A DNA stretch of 16,584 nt from Betaproteobacteria bacterium. GTDB taxonomy: Bacteria; Pseudomonadota; Gammaproteobacteria; Burkholderiales; SG8-41. Location of the stretch: NCBI GenBank assembly GCA_025356695.1, contig JANXSE010000009.1:1-16584 (forward strand), written 5' to 3'. The translations under genes were made by a program, and so were the position numbers. The notes beneath the pieces are model-generated. The model made no database searches. It was not told the DNA's origin and worked only from the letters and a program-made list of their open reading frames with translations. Below are positions 6,667 to 14,501 of this stretch, one piece after another. Position 1 is the first letter of the stretch. Every line of letters starts with the position of its first letter.

Positions 6667-6824
6667 CCGGAAATCCTGGGCTATTTTTGAAGAATTCGGA
6701 TGCGCCGGACGTGGTGCATCGCAATGCCGTAGTAACATCTTTTCTCCGACATCAGCTGCAACCCCCCGAATTGAAAAGGGATGGCTGCGTCGCGAAAAAC
6801 AGCACAATCCACCGGGCATAGACT

Positions 6825-9800
6825 ATGCAACCCAACACGATATACGCCAAGACCGCCAAGGGCATCCTTGAGGTCAAAAACAAGACCATCAGGCTGTCGC
6901 GCGAGCTTGGCCTGTTGTTCCTTGCCGTCGACGGCAAGACGCCGGCGTCGGCGCTGGGTGCGAAAACCGCGATGACCGAGGATGCACTACGTACGGCCGT
7001 CGAAAAGCTGGTGGCCGACGGCTACATCAAATTGTTTGCCGAACAGGCTGCGGCGAGCCGCGCTGGTGACGGCGACGACCTCGACCTCGACTTCACCTCC
7101 CCCGCCAAGGTCGCCAAACTCAATCAGGAGGCCGAAGAACGCGCCAAAGCGGAAACCGCCGCCAAAGCCCAGGCCGAGACCTCCGCGCGCGCCACCGCCG
7201 AAGCGAAAGCACGACAGGAAACACAGGCCCGTGAACACGCCGCCGCCGTGAGCAAAGCGCAGGAGGAAGCCGCGGCGAAGTTAAAGGCGGAGGAAGCCGC
7301 GCGCGCCGCCGCGCAGGCCGGCGCCAAGGCGCACCAGGAAGCCAAAGTCGCCACCGAAGCCAAGGCCAAAGCCGAGGCCGAGGCGCGCATGCGCGCTGCC
7401 ATGCAGGCCAAGGCGAAAGCCGATGCCGAGGCGCAGGTGCGCGCCGCCGCCGAAGCACATGCCCGTATCGATGCGGAAGCAAAATCCAAAGCCGAGGCGA
7501 GTGCACGCGCCGAAGCCGAAGCCCGCGCGAAGGCGGAGGCGGAGGCCCGCGCACGCGCCGCCGCCGAGGCCCGCGCGCGCGTCGCCATCGAAGCCAAGAT
7601 GCACGCCATGGAACAGGCGCTGAAAGACGCCGAAGCGCGTGCCAAGGCCGAAGCCGAAGCGCGCACACGCGCCGAGGAGGAAGCCCGCGTCAAAGCCGAA
7701 CGCGAAGCGATACTGCGCGCCGAAGCCGAGGCGCGCGCGCGCGCCGCCGAACAGGCGATTGCCGAAGCCAAGGCAATGGCCGACGAGGCCGCGAAAGCCA
7801 AGGTGGAAGCCGAGGCACGCGCCAAAGCAGAGGCCGCCGCGCGCAGCGAAGCCGAGACACGCGCGCGCGAACAGGCCGGCGACCAGGCACGCAGCGAACT
7901 CGACGCCATCGCAAGGGCTGCCGAGGCCTCGCGTGCCGAAGCGCTGGCCAAGGCCGAGCAGGCCGAGCGCGCGCTGGCCGAAGCGCAGGCGAAGGCAAAA
8001 CTGGAGGCCGACGCGCGGGCCGCCGCCGAAGCGCGCGCCAATGAAGAAACGGCACGCCGCACCCAGGAAGAGGCGGAAAAACTCCAGCGCGAAACCGAAT
8101 TGCAGATCGCCCGCGAAGAGGCTGAAACCAGGGCCCGCGCCGAACTGAGGGCGCTCGAAGAAAACATCCGCAAAACGCGCGAGGAGGCCGGCGCGCGCGA
8201 AAAAGCCGAACGCAAGGTACGCGAAGAAGCCGAGTTGATGATCGCAGCCGAACGCCGCAAACGCGAAGAAGCCGAAGCGCGCGCCGCCGCCGAACTCAAA
8301 TCATACGAAGAAAAACTGCGCGTCGCGCGCGAAGAGGCCGAAGCGAAGGCAGCCGCGGAACGCAAAGCGTACGAAGCACAGGCACGGTCGCAACAGGAAG
8401 AAGCGAAAGCGCAAACCGAGATCCAGCGCAAAGCGCTTGAAGAAGCCGAAGCACGCGCTAAAACCGAGGCCGCTGCGCGTGAAAACGCAGAAGCTAAAGT
8501 CCGTTCCGTGCATGAAGAAGCCAAGGCACTCACCGAAACCGAGCGCAAGGCGCGCGAGGCCGCCGAAGCCCGTGCGCAGGCGGAAGCCTCCGCACGCGAA
8601 GAAGTCGAATTGCGGGTCGAAACCGAACGCAAGGCGCGTGAAGAAGCCGAGGCCAAGGTCGACGTCGAACGCAAAGCGCGCGAAGAAGCTGAACACAAGG
8701 CGCAGATCGAAATCGAAGGCAAGCTCGAATCGGAGCGCAAGGCGCGCGAAGAAGCCGAGCGCATGGCGAAGGCCGCGCTGAGCGCCAGCGCCACCGCGGA
8801 AAAACTGATCAAGGAAGCGGCCGACAAACAGACCGGCGAAGCCGAACGGGCGCGCGCCGAAGCGCAGCGCATGCTCGACACCTCGCGCCTCGCGCACGAA
8901 CAGGCGGTCGCCAAGGCGCAGGCCGAAATGATGGGCCGCGTGCAAGCCGAACAAAAGGCGATTCTCGAAAAACGGGCACGCGCCGCCGCCGAGGACCGCG
9001 CCAAGCAGGAAGCCGTCGCACGCGTCATGCAGGAACACCAGGCGCGCCAGCGCGCGGAAACTGAAATCGCCGCCAAGGTCGAGGCCGAATTGAAGGCGCG
9101 CGAACAGGCCGAATTTGACGCCGACCTGCGCGCCCGCCAGGAAGCACAGCAACGCGCCGAAACCACCGCAGCGCAACGCGCGCTGGAACAGGAACAGGCC
9201 GCAGCCAAGGGCATCACCGTTACGGCGGCGCGCAAACGCACGCCATGGGGCCGCCTTGTGTTCGTCGGCCTTTTGCTCGTGATTGGCGGCGGCATCGCGC
9301 TGCTGCAGATACTGCCGCTGTCCGGACTGCGCACCAGTACCGAGGCCCTGTTGTCAGACCGCTTTCAGGAACCGGTCAGCGTAGCGAGCTTCCGCTTCAT
9401 GCTCCTGCCCTCGCCGCAAATCCGCATCGATCGCATCGCGATCGGCCGCACGCAGCAAATTACGATCGAAACCGCGGTGGTGCCGGTGCCGCTGCATGCG
9501 CTGTTCGAGGACAAGAAGGAATTCGAAGAGGCGCACCTGACCAATGTGAAGATTGATCAAAGCGTGCTGCCGCGCTTTGCCGAATTTGCCAAAGCGCGCA
9601 CCGCCGAGACCCAACTCAACATCGGGCTCATCAAAATGAGCGGCGTGAAGATGACGCTGGGCAATATCGAACTGCCTTCCTTCGACGCTAGCGTCACCAT
9701 GACGCCGGCGGGCGCCTTTCAGAAAGCGCAGATCCAGCACGCGAAAATCACGCTCGATCTGCTGCCGATCAAGGAGAACGGTTCCCTGCGCGTGAACTTC

Positions 9801-10451
9801 AACGGCAAGGGCATCACGCCCACCGTCGGGGTAGGACTGGAATTCGCCTTCCTGCAGGGCTCCGCGGTGGTCGACATGCATCAGGCGGTGATTTCGGGTC
9901 TGGACGCGCGTGTCGCCAGCGGCTCGCTGGGCGGCGGCTTCACTCTCGCCTGGGATGAAAAACAATTCCATGCGCAGGGTGAACTCACTCTCAAGGGCGC
10001 CGACCTTTCACTGCTGCTGCCGGGGTTCACGCGCGAATTTCAGTCGACCGGCACGCTCGATGTGACGACAAAATTTTCCAGCCAGGGCGCAACGCTCGAC
10101 GAACTGTTCACCACGCCGACAGCCAGCTCGACGTTCAGCGCGAGCAAAGGCACGCTCAACAACATCGATCTCGTGCGGGCAGTGCAGTCGCGCAGCAAAA
10201 CCCCGCAGCGCGGCGGCCGCACGCCGTTCAATGAAATCAGCGGTGAGGCGCAGGCCGCCGCCGGCAGGCTCGCGTTCCGCAATCTCAAACTGGTGTCGGG
10301 GCCGATGAACGGCAGCGGCACGGTCGATGTCACCGCCGGCTCTGAACTGTCCGGGCGCATTGATCTGGTGCTCGGTTCGCAGTCGGTCACCGTTGCACGC
10401 GGCACGCTGACGGTCGGCGGCAGCCTCAAGGATCCGCAACTCAATCAGTAG
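6825..10451 (+). CDS. giant helix-tethered AsmA-like membrane protein
   Basis: The 1208-residue product has four parts. Residues 1-75 form a small globular domain (TAKGILEVKNKTIRLSREL, LLFLAVDGKTPASAL, then a helix-turn and VADGYIKLF) that looks winged-helix-like. An acidic linker (GDGDDLDLDF) follows. Residues about 100-795 are one uninterrupted Ala/Glu/Arg/Lys helix with TolA-like composition, free of Pro and nearly free of Gly. Arg/Lys residues at 803-805 precede a single transmembrane helix (811-830). Residues 831-1208 resemble the AsmA family of envelope lipid-handling proteins: beta-rich text, LTLKGADLSLLLPG, and TFSASKGTLNNIDLVRA near 1102-1118. Positive-inside charge puts the N-domain and helix in the cytoplasm and the AsmA part in the periplasm. 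A fully helical stalk this long would extend roughly 100 nm. The ribosome site before ATG 6825 is weak. The function is unknown; lipid transport or envelope organisation is inference. Confidence 0.88.
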   Translation: MQPNTIYAKTAKGILEVKNKTIRLSRELGLLFLAVDGKTPASALGAKTAMTEDALRTAVEKLVADGYIKLFAEQAAASRAGDGDDLDLDFTSPAKVAKLNQEAEERAKAETAAKAQAETSARATAEAKARQETQAREHAAAVSKAQEEAAAKLKAEEAARAAAQAGAKAHQEAKVATEAKAKAEAEARMRAAMQAKAKADAEAQVRAAAEAHARIDAEAKSKAEASARAEAEARAKAEAEARARAAAEARARVAIEAKMHAMEQALKDAEARAKAEAEARTRAEEEARVKAEREAILRAEAEARARAAEQAIAEAKAMADEAAKAKVEAEARAKAEAAARSEAETRAREQAGDQARSELDAIARAAEASRAEALAKAEQAERALAEAQAKAKLEADARAAAEARANEETARRTQEEAEKLQRETELQIAREEAETRARAELRALEENIRKTREEAGAREKAERKVREEAELMIAAERRKREEAEARAAAELKSYEEKLRVAREEAEAKAAAERKAYEAQARSQQEEAKAQTEIQRKALEEAEARAKTEAAARENAEAKVRSVHEEAKALTETERKAREAAEARAQAEASAREEVELRVETERKAREEAEAKVDVERKAREEAEHKAQIEIEGKLESERKAREEAERMAKAALSASATAEKLIKEAADKQTGEAERARAEAQRMLDTSRLAHEQAVAKAQAEMMGRVQAEQKAILEKRARAAAEDRAKQEAVARVMQEHQARQRAETEIAAKVEAELKAREQAEFDADLRARQEAQQRAETTAAQRALEQEQAAAKGITVTAARKRTPWGRLVFVGLLLVIGGGIALLQILPLSGLRTSTEALLSDRFQEPVSVASFRFMLLPSPQIRIDRIAIGRTQQITIETAVVPVPLHALFEDKKEFEEAHLTNVKIDQSVLPRFAEFAKARTAETQLNIGLIKMSGVKMTLGNIELPSFDASVTMTPAGAFQKAQIQHAKITLDLLPIKENGSLRVNFNGKGITPTVGVGLEFAFLQGSAVVDMHQAVISGLDARVASGSLGGGFTLAWDEKQFHAQGELTLKGADLSLLLPGFTREFQSTGTLDVTTKFSSQGATLDELFTTPTASSTFSASKGTLNNIDLVRAVQSRSKTPQRGGRTPFNEISGEAQAAAGRLAFRNLKLVSGPMNGSGTVDVTAGSELSGRIDLVLGSQSVTVARGTLTVGGSLKDPQLNQ
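7122..9210 (+). repeat. degenerate Ala/Glu/Arg/Lys-coding repeat region
   Basis: About 2.1 kb of GC-rich, low-complexity coding DNA encodes the helical stalk of the AsmA-like protein. The first half (to about 8060) alternates Ala with Glu, Arg or Lys (for example AEARAKAEAEARARA). The second half uses charged units such as ERKAREEAE, whose copies begin at 8625, 8667 and 8733, 14 and 22 codons apart. The repeats are diverged at DNA level, so it is not a fresh tandem expansion, but assembly or recombination changes in length are plausible here. Confidence 0.75.
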
Positions 10452-10482
10452 CGCTGGCGTGCGGGCCGCGTTGGGTCAGCGC
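10451..10482. terminator. short inverted repeat spanning the two convergent stops
   Basis: GCGCTG at 10451-10456 pairs with CAGCGC at 10477-10482, bracketing the 24-base gap between the stop of the AsmA-like gene (10451) and the stop of the opposing Bug gene (10476). The arm is only six bases and no T-run follows, so a role in ending either transcript is speculative. Confidence 0.22.
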
Positions 10483-11453
10483 GCGACGACGCCGAGTTCG
10501 ACGAGGATGCGGCTTAACAGCTCGAATTCGGTATCGAGATGCCGGCGTGTTTCGGCGCTGCCGAGATAACCCTCGGCCCACGCGTTTTCGTCGAGTTCTT
10601 TCTTCCACTCTTCGCTTTGCGCAACGCGCGCGAACGTCTGGTCCCAGTAGGCGATTTGCGCCGGCGTCAGGCCTTTCGGTGCAAGAAATCCGCGCCACGC
10701 AAAATACGTCGCATCGACCCCCTGTTCGCGGAACACTGGCACGGCGGCGAATTTGCCTGGCTGTCGCTGCGGCGCGGTGATGCCGAGCATGCGTATGCTG
10801 CCCGCCGCCATGTACGGCAGCGCGCCGCCGGCGGTACCGACCCACACGTCGACGTGTCCGCCAAGTGCTGCGGTCATGCCCTGCCCGCCCGACGGATAAA
10901 TCACAGTCTTCAGCAGTTTCGGGTCGACACCGGCGGCACGCGCAAACATGCCGATGACGACATGATTCTGGTTGCCGCGCGCAGTTGAAAACGCAAACGC
11001 CACCGAGGCCGGATCGCGTTTGAGGCGCGCGATCAGATCGCGCCCCGACGCAATCGGCGATTCGACACGCGTCCACACCGCGATGTATTCGCGCATCAGG
11101 ATGTTAAGCGGCGTGATGTCCTGATAGCGCACGGTGCTCAGGCCGGTGATCTGGTTGGTCAGGATGCCGGTCGACAAAATGCTCAGGTAATGCGGATCGG
11201 CCGGATGCTGCACCATGAAATTGAGCGCGACGAGCCCGGCGCCGCCGGCGCGGTTGGTCACGCTGATACTCGGCATGCCGGGCAGCGTCTGCAGAAATTT
11301 CTGCGCGACGCGCGCCTGACGGTCGGCGGTACCGCCGGCACCGGAATTGACGACGATATCGACGTTACGCTGCGGCTTCCATTCCTGCGCACAGGCGCCG
11401 CCTGCGCAAATCAGCGCAAGCAACAGCTGCGTCAGGAAACGAATCGACTGCAC
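10476..11453 (-). CDS. second Bug/TctC-type substrate-binding protein (divergent)
   Basis: The 325-residue product has a signal peptide (Arg5, hydrophobic core 6-18, likely cut after ACA at 22) and Bug-family landmarks: NVDIVVNSGAGGTADRQAR in place of the usual VPFxPGGxxDxxAR, VTNRAGGAG, YPSGGQGMTAALGGHVDVWVG, and a C-terminal GFLAPKGLTPAQI helix. No lipobox is convincing. GTG at 11453 is the preferred start because AAGG lies eight bases upstream; TTG at 11459 is two bases from it and less likely. It begins 17 bases after the stop of the ThDP enzyme on the same strand, so the two are probably cotranscribed and the protein may deliver that enzyme's substrate, likely a 2-oxo acid or related carboxylate (inference). 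No TctA or TctB partner is present. It is more diverged than the Bug protein at 2902-3870. Confidence 0.88.
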   Translation of the reverse strand: MQSIRFLTQLLLALICAGGACAQEWKPQRNVDIVVNSGAGGTADRQARVAQKFLQTLPGMPSISVTNRAGGAGLVALNFMVQHPADPHYLSILSTGILTNQITGLSTVRYQDITPLNILMREYIAVWTRVESPIASGRDLIARLKRDPASVAFAFSTARGNQNHVVIGMFARAAGVDPKLLKTVIYPSGGQGMTAALGGHVDVWVGTAGGALPYMAAGSIRMLGITAPQRQPGKFAAVPVFREQGVDATYFAWRGFLAPKGLTPAQIAYWDQTFARVAQSEEWKKELDENAWAEGYLGSAETRRHLDTEFELLSRILVELGVVAR

Positions 11454-11470
11454 GAGCAACGCCTTATGCG

Positions 11471-13228
11471 TTAACCGCGGTCATCATATCCGGGCAGCAC
11501 GCGCGCATCGATCACACACACCTCGCCGGCCTGCACCGCGGCAATGCCCTGCCTGAATGCCGGCAGCAGATCGGCAACTTTTTCCACCGGCCCGATACCG
11601 AGCGCGCCCTGCGCGCGTGCCATGGCGGCGATGTCGACGTCGGGTTCGCCGATGCGCAGACCGATCCAGCGGTTTTCTTCCGGGCGCCCGCGGTTGACCG
11701 CCATGCGACCCTGATGCCGCTCGTCGTTGAAGAACGAACGGTTGTTGCAGACGATAAACAGACAGGGAATCTTGTAGTGCGTCGCCGTCCACAGCGCCGT
11801 GTTGCCCATCAGAAAATCGCCGTCGCCCATCACCGAAATCGGCACGCGTCCCGTACCCTTCAGCGCAAGACCGACACCAATCGTCATGCCCGGCCCCGAG
11901 CCGACGCCTGCACCGCCGTCGTGGCCGATATACGAAAGCGGATCGGTGAACTGCGTGTAACCGCCGTTCCAGCCGAGCGGCAGACGCGTGTAGCTGACTG
12001 CAACGCCGCGCGTGGCTTCTTCCAGCGCCACCGCCACGGTGCGCAAGGCCACTGCATCGGGCACCGGCGGCAATGCCGGCGTCGCCGGCAGCGCAACGGT
12101 GGCCTTGCGTTTGGTGCAAGCCTCGAGCAACAACGGCACCACCGCATCGGTTTCGCACAGCATGTAAACATCCGCCGGCGGCAGGCCCTGATAATCCGCA
12201 CTCCAGCCGCGATGGCTGTGCGCGTCGCATGACACGTGGATGACCTTGGCAGCAATCGCCTCATCCCCAAAGGCCTGCTTGAGCGTGCCGGCGAGATCGA
12301 GCCAGTCGAGCGACAGAATCACGTCGGCTGATTTGAGCAACGCGCCCGCGCTCTTCGGCAACGCCTGGAACGGCGGGATCGGATGCAGCCGGTGCGTGGT
12401 CGGAAATGCTGCCGCAAGCTTGATGCTCGACAACACCGGCGCGTCGAGTTTTTCGGCCAGTGCAATGCGTTCGTTCCAGCCCGCCATGCTGCGCGAGGCG
12501 CGACCGGCGAGGATTACCGGGTTTTTTGCCGACGACAGCAGCTTCGCCGCCTGCGCAACGAGTTCGGGCGCGGGCCGCACCATCGGCGGCACCGGAAAAC
12601 GCGCGACATCCGGCAACGGCGGCATGGCACCGAGCTTTTGCTCCTGCATTTTCACTTCGAGATTGATATAGACAGGGCCGCGCGGCGCGGTATTCGCGAT
12701 CTGCGTGGCGCGTAGCAAGGCTTCCTGCGCCGCCGCCGGCGAACCGGGCTGGTTGTCCCATTTGGTGAAATTGCGGATCAGTCCGCCTTGGTCGGAACTC
12801 GTGTGGATCCAGTCGATCCACGGCCGCCGCTGCGTGGCGTCCCACGGGCCGGTGGCACCGAGGATCAGCATCGGCGCGCGATCACACCAGGCGTTGTAAA
12901 TCGCCATCGGCGCGCGCAACAAACCGATGTTGGCATGCAGTGCCGAGGCCATCATGCGGTCGGTGATCTTGTAATAACCGTGCGCGATCGCCACCGCGGT
13001 TTCTTCGTGGATGGTCATGATCATCTGCGGCGCGCGGTTGCCCAGATAGTTGACCAGACTATCGTGCAGGCCGCGGTAGCTCGACCCCGGCACCAGTGCG
13101 ATATACGGAATATCCAGTTCGCGCAGCATCGCCGCGACGGCATCGCTGCCCCAGAATTCGGTGCCCGGTTTGCCCGCTACCGGGGTGTCGTGGACGATTT
13201 CGCTCAATGACTGGTCCTTGGAATTCAC
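11471..13228 (-). CDS. thiamine-diphosphate-dependent decarboxylase/synthase-like enzyme
   Basis: GTG at 13228 is the chosen start, with GGAGGAGAG a few bases upstream; extending to 13291 would overrun this ribosome site. The 585-residue product has the three domains of the acetolactate synthase/benzoylformate decarboxylase family. The N-terminal PYR domain carries the cofactor-activating glutamate in IHEETAVAIAHGYYK (Glu75). A central domain holds NPVILAGRASRS. The C-terminal PP domain has the ThDP-Mg motif from GDGDFLMGN (about residue 466) to the closing CNNRS. Members decarboxylate 2-oxo acids or ligate the resulting carbanion; the substrate cannot be told here. I do not see the FAD-related text of true acetolactate synthases, and no small subunit is adjacent. 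The Bug gene downstream suggests linked uptake. Expression probably comes from the extended -10 promoter at 13311-13303. Confidence 0.9.
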   Translation of the reverse strand: MNSKDQSLSEIVHDTPVAGKPGTEFWGSDAVAAMLRELDIPYIALVPGSSYRGLHDSLVNYLGNRAPQMIMTIHEETAVAIAHGYYKITDRMMASALHANIGLLRAPMAIYNAWCDRAPMLILGATGPWDATQRRPWIDWIHTSSDQGGLIRNFTKWDNQPGSPAAAQEALLRATQIANTAPRGPVYINLEVKMQEQKLGAMPPLPDVARFPVPPMVRPAPELVAQAAKLLSSAKNPVILAGRASRSMAGWNERIALAEKLDAPVLSSIKLAAAFPTTHRLHPIPPFQALPKSAGALLKSADVILSLDWLDLAGTLKQAFGDEAIAAKVIHVSCDAHSHRGWSADYQGLPPADVYMLCETDAVVPLLLEACTKRKATVALPATPALPPVPDAVALRTVAVALEEATRGVAVSYTRLPLGWNGGYTQFTDPLSYIGHDGGAGVGSGPGMTIGVGLALKGTGRVPISVMGDGDFLMGNTALWTATHYKIPCLFIVCNNRSFFNDERHQGRMAVNRGRPEENRWIGLRIGEPDVDIAAMARAQGALGIGPVEKVADLLPAFRQGIAAVQAGEVCVIDARVLPGYDDRG

Positions 13229-13302
13229 GTTCTCTCCTCCGTCTGGATGAATGCATGCCGTATGCGGCAACGCCGCAACTGCCTGGCACATGCGTTTTTC
13301 AT

Positions 13303-13311
13303 ATCATAACA
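13303..13311 (-). promoter_or_regulatory. extended -10 promoter for the ThDP enzyme/Bug operon
   Basis: The minus strand reads TGTTATGAT from 13311 to 13303: a TGn extension followed by TATGAT, five of six to the -10 consensus. No good -35 accompanies it, which is typical of extended -10 promoters. Transcription would start near 13296, leaving a leader of about 68 bases before the GTG at 13228. Confidence 0.4.
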
Positions 13312-13409
13312 GGCGCGAGTGCCACGGCCGCGGCGCCCGCTTCCTGAGCGACTCACAGTTGCGTTAATATGCGGACCATGGATCAAGCGCCGCGCGCCGG
13401 AGGGCACCG

Positions 13410-14501
13410 TTGAACGACCCGTTTCTAGGCAAAGGCCAGATCGAAGCCCCCGGCTTCGAGGCTGATGAACTCAAGGGCTTCGCCCGCACCATCGCCGAAA
13501 TCGAATGGCTGCTCGTCATTCTGGTGTTGCTCTACCAGATCGTGCAGGGGCGTGACGAGGACAAAGCCGGCCCGATTTATCTCGGCATCATGGTCTATGC
13601 GGCGTTTGTCATCGGCTTCCGTTACTTCAACATCTACCGTAACGAGTCGCGCCTGAAAATCGCCCTGGAAACCTGGGCGATGCTCGGCTTCATCACCTGG
13701 ATCCTCTATCACACCGGGCGCCTCGAAAGCCCGCTGGTCAACCTCTACCTGCTGTCCATCGTCACCAGCGCGCTGACGCTGGGCAAACTGGTCACCATGC
13801 TGGAAATGGCGCTGGTCGTCGCCTGCTACGTGTTTCTCGGTTATTCATCCACCAACGATTCGCTGTTCTGGCTGTCGAATGCCGGCGATTTCATGTCGCA
13901 GCTGGCGCCGATGCTGCTGGTGGCCTACATCACCACCATGCTGTCGGCCGACATCCGCAATGCGCTTTCGCGCATCAAGATCATTTCCGAGACCGACGAA
14001 CTCACCGGCGTCTACAACGTGCGCGCCTTCACCGCCATCGCGCAGCGCACGCACCGGCAATCGCAACGTTATCGCCAGCCCTACGCCATGGTCATGATCG
14101 ATTCGGACAATCTCAAGGCGGTCAACGACACCTACGGCCACGAGGCTGGTAACCGCCTGCTCAAGCTGACGGTACACTGCGTGCAGCAGTCGCTGCGTGA
14201 CACCGACGTCTTCGCGCGCTTCGGCGGCGACGAGTTTATCGCCCTGCTGCCGCAGACCACGGCCGAGGGCGCCTACGAGGTGGCCGAGCGTATCCGCAAA
14301 ACAATCGCCACCACGCCGCTCGACACCCAGGGCAAGCAGGTCATCACCACGGTCAGCCTCGGCATCTCGCATTACCCGGAACACGGCGAAGAATTCGCCG
14401 TCGTCATGAACCACGCCGACCAGGCGCTCTATACCAGCAAAAAATCGGGGCGCAACCGCACTACCGTCAGCGGCGAGGCCGCGCCGGCGGCAGCGGCCTG
14501 A
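13410..14501 (+). CDS. membrane-bound diguanylate cyclase (GGDEF)
   Basis: The start is TTG 13410, five bases after GGAGGG. The 363-residue product has an N-terminal soluble stretch (1-30), six predicted transmembrane helices (about 32-46, 55-74, 84-101, 109-127, 129-146, 162-180) and a GGDEF domain from about 193 (DELTGVYNVRAF) to 355. The active-site motif GGDEF (272-276) is intact. So is the product-binding I-site Arg-x-x-Asp (263-266, in RDTDVFARFGGDEF) at the canonical five-residue spacing. The enzyme should therefore make cyclic-di-GMP from GTP and be feedback inhibited. The membrane part looks like a generic sensor with no recognisable ligand pocket. The 3' end overlaps the convergent DUF3025 gene by 35 bases. 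It is divergent from the ThDP operon with about 180 bases between starts; I see no strong promoter for it there. Confidence 0.94.
   Translation: MNDPFLGKGQIEAPGFEADELKGFARTIAEIEWLLVILVLLYQIVQGRDEDKAGPIYLGIMVYAAFVIGFRYFNIYRNESRLKIALETWAMLGFITWILYHTGRLESPLVNLYLLSIVTSALTLGKLVTMLEMALVVACYVFLGYSSTNDSLFWLSNAGDFMSQLAPMLLVAYITTMLSADIRNALSRIKIISETDELTGVYNVRAFTAIAQRTHRQSQRYRQPYAMVMIDSDNLKAVNDTYGHEAGNRLLKLTVHCVQQSLRDTDVFARFGGDEFIALLPQTTAEGAYEVAERIRKTIATTPLDTQGKQVITTVSLGISHYPEHGEEFAVVMNHADQALYTSKKSGRNRTTVSGEAAPAAAA

Noticed and set aside
6613..6819. N-terminal extension of the HD-domain protein to the ATG at 6819
   Set aside because: The added 69 residues look non-coding and would place the best promoter inside the gene.
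7122..9210. CRISPR-like or tandem-repeat array
   Set aside because: The repeats are protein-level, diverged and continuous, with no constant repeat and unique spacer pattern.
7124..9334. A 736-codon open frame on the minus strand across the helix-coding region
   Set aside because: Its Ser/Ala/Arg-rich text is what the reverse complement of biased GCC/GAA/CGC codons gives; it has no domain, no ribosome site, and mirrors the plus-strand repeat exactly.
11388..11453. Lipoprotein signal on the second Bug protein (cysteines at residues 16 and 21)
   Set aside because: Neither cysteine has the Leu-x-Ala/Gly-Cys lipobox pattern; an ordinary signal-peptidase I site after ACA fits better.
13360..13409. 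Promoter for the cyclase gene around TTAATAT (13364-13371)
   Set aside because: Only a weak -10-like hexamer is visible and no -35 stands at proper spacing.
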